From assembly GCA_031082205.1 (NCBI GenBank), contig JAVHLJ010000003.1, positions 64,890-128,889 on the forward strand: a stretch of DNA of 64,000 nucleotides, written 5' to 3'. Below are positions 60,063 through 64,000 of this stretch, piece after piece. The notes below the pieces were generated by a model. That model saw only the letters and a list, made by a program, of their open reading frames with translations, was not told the origin of the DNA and ran no database searches. The translations under genes and the position numbers were made by a program. The DNA comes from Elusimicrobiales bacterium. GTDB lineage: Bacteria > Elusimicrobiota > Elusimicrobia > Elusimicrobiales > UBA9959. Numbering within the stretch: the stretch's first letter is position 1; each line of letters starts with the position of its first letter.

Positions 60063-60068
60063 TAGAAT
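60063..60068 (+). promoter_or_regulatory. -10 box for the small Cys protein gene
   Basis: TAGAAT preceded by ATGT (extended -10 form ATGTTAGAAT) lies 30 bp upstream of the ATG at 60099. The same ten bases precede the gene at 62893 (62859-62868). A -35 is not evident. Confidence 0.5.
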
Positions 60069-60098
60069 AGGTGCGCGCCAGGTTTCCGGGGGGACGAG

Positions 60099-60245
60099 AT
60101 GAAATTCGGACAATGCCCTTACTGCGTCGTCAGGTACGACGGCGACTTCTTCTACTACTGCCTGCTCAACAGGCGGCAGGTCGATAAGTCGCACCGCTGC
60201 CTCAACCCTTCGATGCGCCGCGCCCGCAGCGGCGGAAAAGTCTAA
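60099..60245 (+). CDS. Small 48-residue four-cysteine protein
   Basis: The frame encodes 48 residues with C6, C9, C21 and C34: QCPYC at the start, YYC in the middle and RCLNPSMRR at the end. The first pair and the aromatic-rich strand resemble half of a zinc ribbon. Its own TAGAAT promoter and a GGGGGGACGAG leader with GAG close to the ATG support translation. The stop overlaps the convergent endonuclease III stop by 4 bp. The function is unknown, and the real protein status rests on these signals only. Confidence 0.5.
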   Translation: MKFGQCPYCVVRYDGDFFYYCLLNRRQVDKSHRCLNPSMRRARSGGKV

Positions 60246-60877
60246 GCCACGCCTTTCTTCGGACAAAATTCCGACAGCGGGCACTCCCCGCAGCGCGGCT
60301 TGCGCGCCTCGCATACGGCGCGGCCGTGCAGCACCAGGGAATGCGCGAACCAGATCCAGTGTTCTTTCGGCAGGGCTTTCATCAGGTCCCGCTCTATCTT
60401 TTCCGGGTCCGCGTGCCGCGTCAGGCCCAGCCGGAAAGCCAGCCTCTTAACGTGCGTGTCCACCACCACGCCTTCCGCTATCCCGTAAGCCGTCCCCAGC
60501 AATACATTGGCCGTTTTGCGGGCCACGCCGCGCAGCGTGAGCAGTTCGTCCATCGTCCGCGGGACCTCGCCGCCGAAGCGCTCCGCTATGGCTTTTGACG
60601 CCTCTTTCAAGGACAGGGCCTTGTTCCTGTAGAAGCCCGTCGAGCGCACCAGCCGCTCCAGGTCCGGCAGCGGGGCGGCGGCCATGGCGGCCGGCGTCGG
60701 GTACTTTTTGAAAAGGGCCGGCGTGGTCATGTTGACCCGCTCGTCCGTGCACTGGGCCGACAGTATCGTGGCCATCAGGAGCTGGTAAGGGCTCTTATGG
60801 TCCAGCGAGCAGGTGGCGTCCGGGTAGGCCTTCTTCAGCCCCTTTATTATCCCCGCCAGGCGCGCCCCCTCCGTCAT
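60242..60877 (-). CDS. nth: Endonuclease III
   Basis: This 211-residue DNA glycosylase/AP lyase removes oxidised pyrimidines. The helix-hairpin-helix contains LLTLRGVARKTANVLL with catalytic K121; the catalytic aspartate is D140 in VVVDTHVKRL. The 4Fe-4S cluster has C189, C196, C199 and C205 with the canonical Cx6Cx2Cx5C spacing. The start overlaps the stop of the peptidase gene upstream by 4 bp. It overlaps the small Cys gene at the convergent end. Confidence 0.97.
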   Translation of the reverse strand: MTEGARLAGIIKGLKKAYPDATCSLDHKSPYQLLMATILSAQCTDERVNMTTPALFKKYPTPAAMAAAPLPDLERLVRSTGFYRNKALSLKEASKAIAERFGGEVPRTMDELLTLRGVARKTANVLLGTAYGIAEGVVVDTHVKRLAFRLGLTRHADPEKIERDLMKALPKEHWIWFAHSLVLHGRAVCEARKPRCGECPLSEFCPKKGVA

Positions 60878-62799
60878 GATGCCGGGCCTTTCCGGGAGGC
60901 CCGCACCCCGATGCCCCGCGGGTCACTAAGCCCGGCGAAGTATACGGTCTTGCCCCCGAATACGGACTTGACGACGCCGCCCGGCGGCCGCGCGCCGAAC
61001 TTCTTTTCGAAAGGGATCTCCCTGACGTCGCCGGATTCGCGGGTCGCCTCCAGCAAACGGCCGCCCCCGGTATAGAACATTACATGGTCTATGTCGCGCG
61101 GTCTTCCCGGCGCGGAGGAGAATATCAGGTCTCCCGGCAGCAGGTCCTTCCAGCGCCGCGGCGGCGAGAGACGCCACTGGTCATCGGCGTTGCGCGGCAA
61201 GTCCAGGCCGTTCACCCGGCAGGCCAGTCCGACGAGGCCGGAGCAGTCCGGGCCGTGATGCGAGCGGCCCCCCCAGAAGTAGTCGTCGCCCAGGAACTGC
61301 CGGGCGGCGGAGAGTATGGAACGCCGCAGGGCGGCTTCGCTCTTCACGGCGGGAGGGAACGGAACGCAATCGGACCTCTTTGCCAGCGCCAGCCTTCCGC
61401 CGGCCAGCCAGGCGCGCAGCCTCCCTTTGCCGGCCGGCGCGGCGTAGAAACGCGTGCCGGCGGAGATAGCCAGTTTCTTCCCGCCGTATTCCGCGGCGGC
61501 GGACTTGGAGGCCACGCAGTAATTTGGCGGCGGGAGGGGGTCCGCCCGCAGGGCGTCCGACCTCAGGAAACCGGCGTAGCAGCCCGACGGTCCGCGGTGG
61601 GAGCCCGACTTGTGGGGCTGCTCCAAAGCCTCGACCCTGGCCCAGCCGCGCGCGAACTTGAGCGGCGCGGCGGACTCGTTCATCAGCAGCTGGGATTCTA
61701 TGAGCTTCCGTTTGCGCTCCGCGGTCCCGGCCGGGGCCGAGTAGAGCGAGGCCACGGGGTCGCCCACGGCGGTGAAAACGCCGGGGTCGCGGACTATTAT
61801 ATAGGCCGCGCCGTACTTGTTGCGGAACCAGGCCCGGGCGAATTCTTCCCGGCGGTATATCCTTTCCGCCCTGCCGGTCTTGACCGCCGGCTCGTTGCAG
61901 ACGGGGTTGCCCCGGGCGTCGAAACCTTTGAGGAGCACGAAGTGTCCGCGCGTTCCCTTTTTAAGAGGCGAACCGCGCAGCTCGCCAGGCCCGAAGGTCA
62001 GGCTGACGGCCAGCGGCAGGCCGCGGCGCAGGACGGCCTCGGCCTCGGCGAAAGTGTTGAAGCGCGTGTACCAGGCCGCCGCTCCCCGCAGCGAGGCCGC
62101 GCGGGCGTTGAGCGTCCAGTTGCCGTATATGCCGGCCGCACCGTCCAGGGCCGCGGCGGCCTGGCGGAGCGGTTCCGTCGGCAGGCCTATGGCCGAGAGC
62201 GCCATCGAGGCGGAGACCGGGCTGCACATGTCCTTGCAGCGCGGATGGGGCAGGCGCATCTGTGAAACGGGACGAATCTTGAGCGAAAAAGCGCCGGCGT
62301 AAGGCCCCCGGTCCGCGGCGGCGGCGGAATAGGGCAGGGAGGAATCAGTCAGGCATACGGCGGCCAGTTCGATTTCCGCCCGCGCGCCGGCCGTGCCGGA
62401 GAGGAGGAGGCGCAGCCTGAAGGAGGACGCTTTCCGGGCCAGCTTGAGCAGGTCCTGTCCCACTTCGCCCTGCGGCAGAGGCTTCGACGGCACGCTGGAG
62501 CCCCCGGCGCCGCGCAGTTCGGCCATGGCGAACCACGGGGACCATCCTTTCTGCAGGACGGAGACTTCCGCGCGCAGCGCCCCGCCGCCCTTCACCGCGG
62601 CGTTGACAGAGAGTATCAGCTGGTCGAAGGGGAGAGGTGCGCTCACGACCGGAGAAACCAGCGCTGAGCCGGAGGAGCCTCCCCTTAAAACGGGGAATCC
62701 GCCGGCCGGTATCGAGGCGCGCCCGGCCTTGCGCCAGTCCGCGAAATCGGGGGGCAGGGCGAATAGAACGGTGCGCGAGCGCGTCGGGTCTTTGGTCAT
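60874..62799 (-). CDS. Double cysteine peptidase: C39-like plus NlpC/P60
   Basis: The 641-residue protein has an N-terminal beta-rich region (1-165). A papain-like C39_2 domain (about 180-330) follows, with C192 in KDMCSPVSASMAL, H286 in GHFVLLKGF and NEP after it. An SH3-like region lies at about 390-490. The C-terminal NlpC/P60 domain (about 495-625) has C519 in GPDCSGLVGL and H572 in DIDHVMFY. NlpC/P60 enzymes cut peptidoglycan peptide bonds. No signal peptide is visible, although the domains suggest an envelope role. It shares a promoter gap with the chalcone-isomerase-like gene and overlaps the endonuclease III gene by 4 bp. Confidence 0.85.
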   Translation of the reverse strand: MTKDPTRSRTVLFALPPDFADWRKAGRASIPAGGFPVLRGGSSGSALVSPVVSAPLPFDQLILSVNAAVKGGGALRAEVSVLQKGWSPWFAMAELRGAGGSSVPSKPLPQGEVGQDLLKLARKASSFRLRLLLSGTAGARAEIELAAVCLTDSSLPYSAAAADRGPYAGAFSLKIRPVSQMRLPHPRCKDMCSPVSASMALSAIGLPTEPLRQAAAALDGAAGIYGNWTLNARAASLRGAAAWYTRFNTFAEAEAVLRRGLPLAVSLTFGPGELRGSPLKKGTRGHFVLLKGFDARGNPVCNEPAVKTGRAERIYRREEFARAWFRNKYGAAYIIVRDPGVFTAVGDPVASLYSAPAGTAERKRKLIESQLLMNESAAPLKFARGWARVEALEQPHKSGSHRGPSGCYAGFLRSDALRADPLPPPNYCVASKSAAAEYGGKKLAISAGTRFYAAPAGKGRLRAWLAGGRLALAKRSDCVPFPPAVKSEAALRRSILSAARQFLGDDYFWGGRSHHGPDCSGLVGLACRVNGLDLPRNADDQWRLSPPRRWKDLLPGDLIFSSAPGRPRDIDHVMFYTGGGRLLEATRESGDVREIPFEKKFGARPPGGVVKSVFGGKTVYFAGLSDPRGIGVRASRKGPAS

Positions 62800-62892
62800 A
62801 TGCTCTCCCGGGGAAATATTATCAAATAATACGGGCGGGGGCCGCCACGCTCTCTCTTATGTTAGAATTTAATCCGCGATAACGGAGGAAAG
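62800..62892. promoter_or_regulatory. Divergent promoter region, peptidase / chalcone-isomerase-like
   Basis: On the plus strand ATGTTAGAAT (62859-62868) lies 24 bp before the ATG at 62893, and GGAGG lies between. On the minus strand a TGATAATAT box stands about 17 bp before the peptidase start, which has a GGGAGAG site. Confidence 0.5.
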
Positions 62893-63474
62893 ATGAAAAA
62901 AACCATTTTGGCGCTGTCGCTCGCGCTGGCGCCAGCCGCCGCTTCAGCCCTGTCTCCCGTCGAGATGTTCATGACCCCGCCTATAGCCGGCGTTTCATTC
63001 AGGCAGACGGCCGAGCTGGACGGCAAAAAGCTCGCGATCAACGGGCGTGGACTGCGCGTCAAGGTCGTTTTCAAGGTCTACGCCGCGGCCCTCTACTCGG
63101 AGAAAACTTCCAGCGACCCGGAGCACTTTTTCGCCCTGCCCGGCCCGATGCTGGTCGAACTGCGCTTCCTCCGCGATGTGAGCGGCGAGGACGTCGCCGG
63201 CGCCATCGGCGACGGTTTCGCCAAAAATTTATCCGCCGCCGGGATGGAGAAGCTGTCGGCGCGCCTGGCCGATTTCACCGCCCTGATCCCCGACGTTAAA
63301 AAAGGGGGGGAACTCTCTTTCCTTTTCAGGCCGGGCCGCGGCGTGGAAGTCCTCGCCGGTGACAAGTCCCTCGGGGAGATAAAAGGCGACGATTTCTCCG
63401 AAGGACTTCTGCGGGTATGGCTGGGCGAGGTCCCTGCCGACCCGAAGCTCAAGAAGGGGCTGCTGGGCCTATGA
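62893..63474 (+). CDS. Chalcone-isomerase-like periplasmic protein
   Basis: This 193-residue protein has a signal peptide (about 1-19, ending ASALS) and the chalcone-isomerase-like fold: LAINGRGLRVKVVFKVYAAALY (the family hallmark, cut here to GRGLRVKVVFKVYAAALY), RFLRDVSGEDV, and the FRPGRGVEV strand. Bacterial members lack the plant enzyme activity and may bind fatty acids or other ligands. The ATG of the SMR gene overlaps its stop by 4 bp. No partner process is evident. Confidence 0.85.
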   Translation: MKKTILALSLALAPAAASALSPVEMFMTPPIAGVSFRQTAELDGKKLAINGRGLRVKVVFKVYAAALYSEKTSSDPEHFFALPGPMLVELRFLRDVSGEDVAGAIGDGFAKNLSAAGMEKLSARLADFTALIPDVKKGGELSFLFRPGRGVEVLAGDKSLGEIKGDDFSEGLLRVWLGEVPADPKLKKGLLGL

Positions 63475-63794
63475 ATCCCTGGTTCTACCTGGCGGCGGCG
63501 GGCGTAATGGAAATAGCCTGGGCCGTCGGACTCAAGTTCACCCACGGTTTCACGCGGCTCTGGCCCAGTCTCTGGACGATCGGGGCGATGGCGGTGAGCT
63601 TCTACCTGCTCTCGCTGGCCGTGCGCTCGCTGCCCATCGGCACGGCCTACGCGGTCTGGACCGGCATAGGCGCCGCGGGCACGGCGGCCGCCGGGATGCT
63701 TTTCCTCGGCGAGACGCGCGAGTGGATAAAGGTCTTCTGCATCTTCCTCATACTCGCCGGCATAGCCGGCCTCAGGCTCTTCTCAAGGTCATGA
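63471..63794 (+). CDS. gdx: SMR-family exporter, SugE/Gdx (guanidinium) type
   Basis: This 107-residue protein has four hydrophobic helices. The proton- and substrate-coupling glutamate is E14 in GVMEIAWAVGLKFTHGF, which matches the Gdx/SugE subtype rather than EmrE, as do TAYAVWTGIGAAGTA and the RLWPS turn. Gdx exports guanidinium in exchange for protons. No guanidine riboswitch is visible upstream; the start overlaps the preceding gene by 4 bp. The substrate is thus inferred from the sequence signature. Confidence 0.85.
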   Translation: MNPWFYLAAAGVMEIAWAVGLKFTHGFTRLWPSLWTIGAMAVSFYLLSLAVRSLPIGTAYAVWTGIGAAGTAAAGMLFLGETREWIKVFCIFLILAGIAGLRLFSRS

Positions 63795-64000
63795 GAGGGT
63801 TATTCCTCCTGCCGCTGTTCCTGGCGCCGGCCGCTTTCGCCGGTACTCCGGTGGTCGTTTTCCAGCCATCGCATCAGACCGATACCGGCGAGGACTTCAA
63901 CGAGGCCGAGGTCTGCGGGGACATCGTCGACCAGGCCATGCTGGCCCGCCCCCGCTACCGGGAGCGCAAGGTGTGGAGTTACCGGGAGGAAGGGCTGCAC
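63791..64000 (+). CDS. Exported protein, possible amidase (partial)
   Basis: Only the first 70 residues are visible; the gene runs off the right edge. It has a signal peptide (about 1-17, ending AAFAG) and then VVVFQPSHQTDTGEDFNEAE. The PSHQ piece has the position and look of the zinc-binding DPGH motif of Amidase_3 proteins, which suggests an N-acetylmuramoyl-L-alanine amidase. This is a weak hint from one motif. The start overlaps the stop of the SMR gene (ATGA). Confidence 0.55.
   Translation, partial: MRGLFLLPLFLAPAAFAGTPVVVFQPSHQTDTGEDFNEAEVCGDIVDQAMLARPRYRERKVWSYREEGLH

Noticed and set aside
58435-60245. A phage-defence module (helicase with WYL domain and small Cys protein)
   Set aside because: There is no nuclease, toxin, CBASS- or BREX-like gene nearby, and the neighbours are housekeeping repair and envelope genes.
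1-64000. CRISPR arrays, integrases or prophage genes
   Set aside because: No regular direct repeats with spacers and no recombinase or phage structural genes were seen on either strand.

Overview
The window is one contiguous stretch of a high-GC bacterial chromosome, densely packed with protein genes. I see one tRNA gene, no rRNA, no CRISPR array and no complete transposon. The gene content points to an anaerobic or microaerophilic diderm: rubredoxin, desulfoferrodoxin, rubrerythrins and Hcp are present beside TolC, AsmA-like and beta-barrel outer-membrane proteins, with no catalase or respiratory oxidase. A PorV-like barrel, many ATA isoleucine codons despite high GC, and the general gene style make an uncultured lineage such as Elusimicrobiota a reasonable guess. 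That placement is my inference and was not tested by phylogeny.

Layout. From 1 to 3078 (minus strand) lie an Fe-S flavoprotein cut by the window edge and a Ser/Thr kinase with TPRs. From 3135 to 28241 every gene is on the plus strand. This block starts with an 8-oxoguanine deaminase, phosphofructokinase, a MocA-like cytidylyltransferase, an adenylate/guanylate cyclase and an ion transporter. After a 0.33-kb fold-back element (about 9013-9335) come XdhC and two complete three-subunit molybdenum hydroxylases of the xanthine dehydrogenase family. A CsgG/FlgO-barrel gene and an exported TldD/PmbA-like pair are interleaved with them. The block ends with a TolC-MacA-MacB export system and a GT39-like membrane glycosyltransferase, then a REP-like palindrome and a bidirectional terminator. 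The metabolic theme is purine (8-oxoguanine/urate/xanthine) catabolism with its cofactor maturation genes.

From 28320 to 35657 the minus strand carries an oxygen-defence operon (rubrerythrin, Tpx, superoxide reductase, ferritin-like protein, rubredoxin), then an Rrf2-type regulator with Hcp, a polyferredoxin and a TIGR02757 protein, preceded by a histidine kinase. A tRNA-Phe gene and a receiver protein follow on the plus strand. From 36286 to 47671 the minus strand encodes an RNA methyltransferase, a SAM hydrolase, a phosphoribosyltransferase, an AsmA-like protein, an M50-like protease, a receiver, a RAM-domain protein, a LipM-like octanoyltransferase and the whole glycine cleavage set gcvT-gcvH-gcvPA-gcvPB. 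Lipoamide dehydrogenase lies a few kb further on.

From 49493 to 55615 (minus strand) exonuclease III and LpdA are followed by an envelope group: AsmA-like, PilZ, receiver-TM-propeller and barrel-LysM proteins. Divergent from it are an amidase, a GAF-PAS protein and a Pif1-like helicase with a WYL-like tail. The right end has a 48-residue Cys protein, endonuclease III, a double cysteine-peptidase protein, a chalcone-isomerase-like protein, a Gdx-type SMR exporter and a gene cut by the window edge.

The least expected items are the fold-back element, the exported TldD/PmbA pair inside a molybdenum-hydroxylase island, the receiver-TM-propeller protein, a set of possibly leaderless promoters, and REP-like palindromes, one of which supplies the last codons of a gene.
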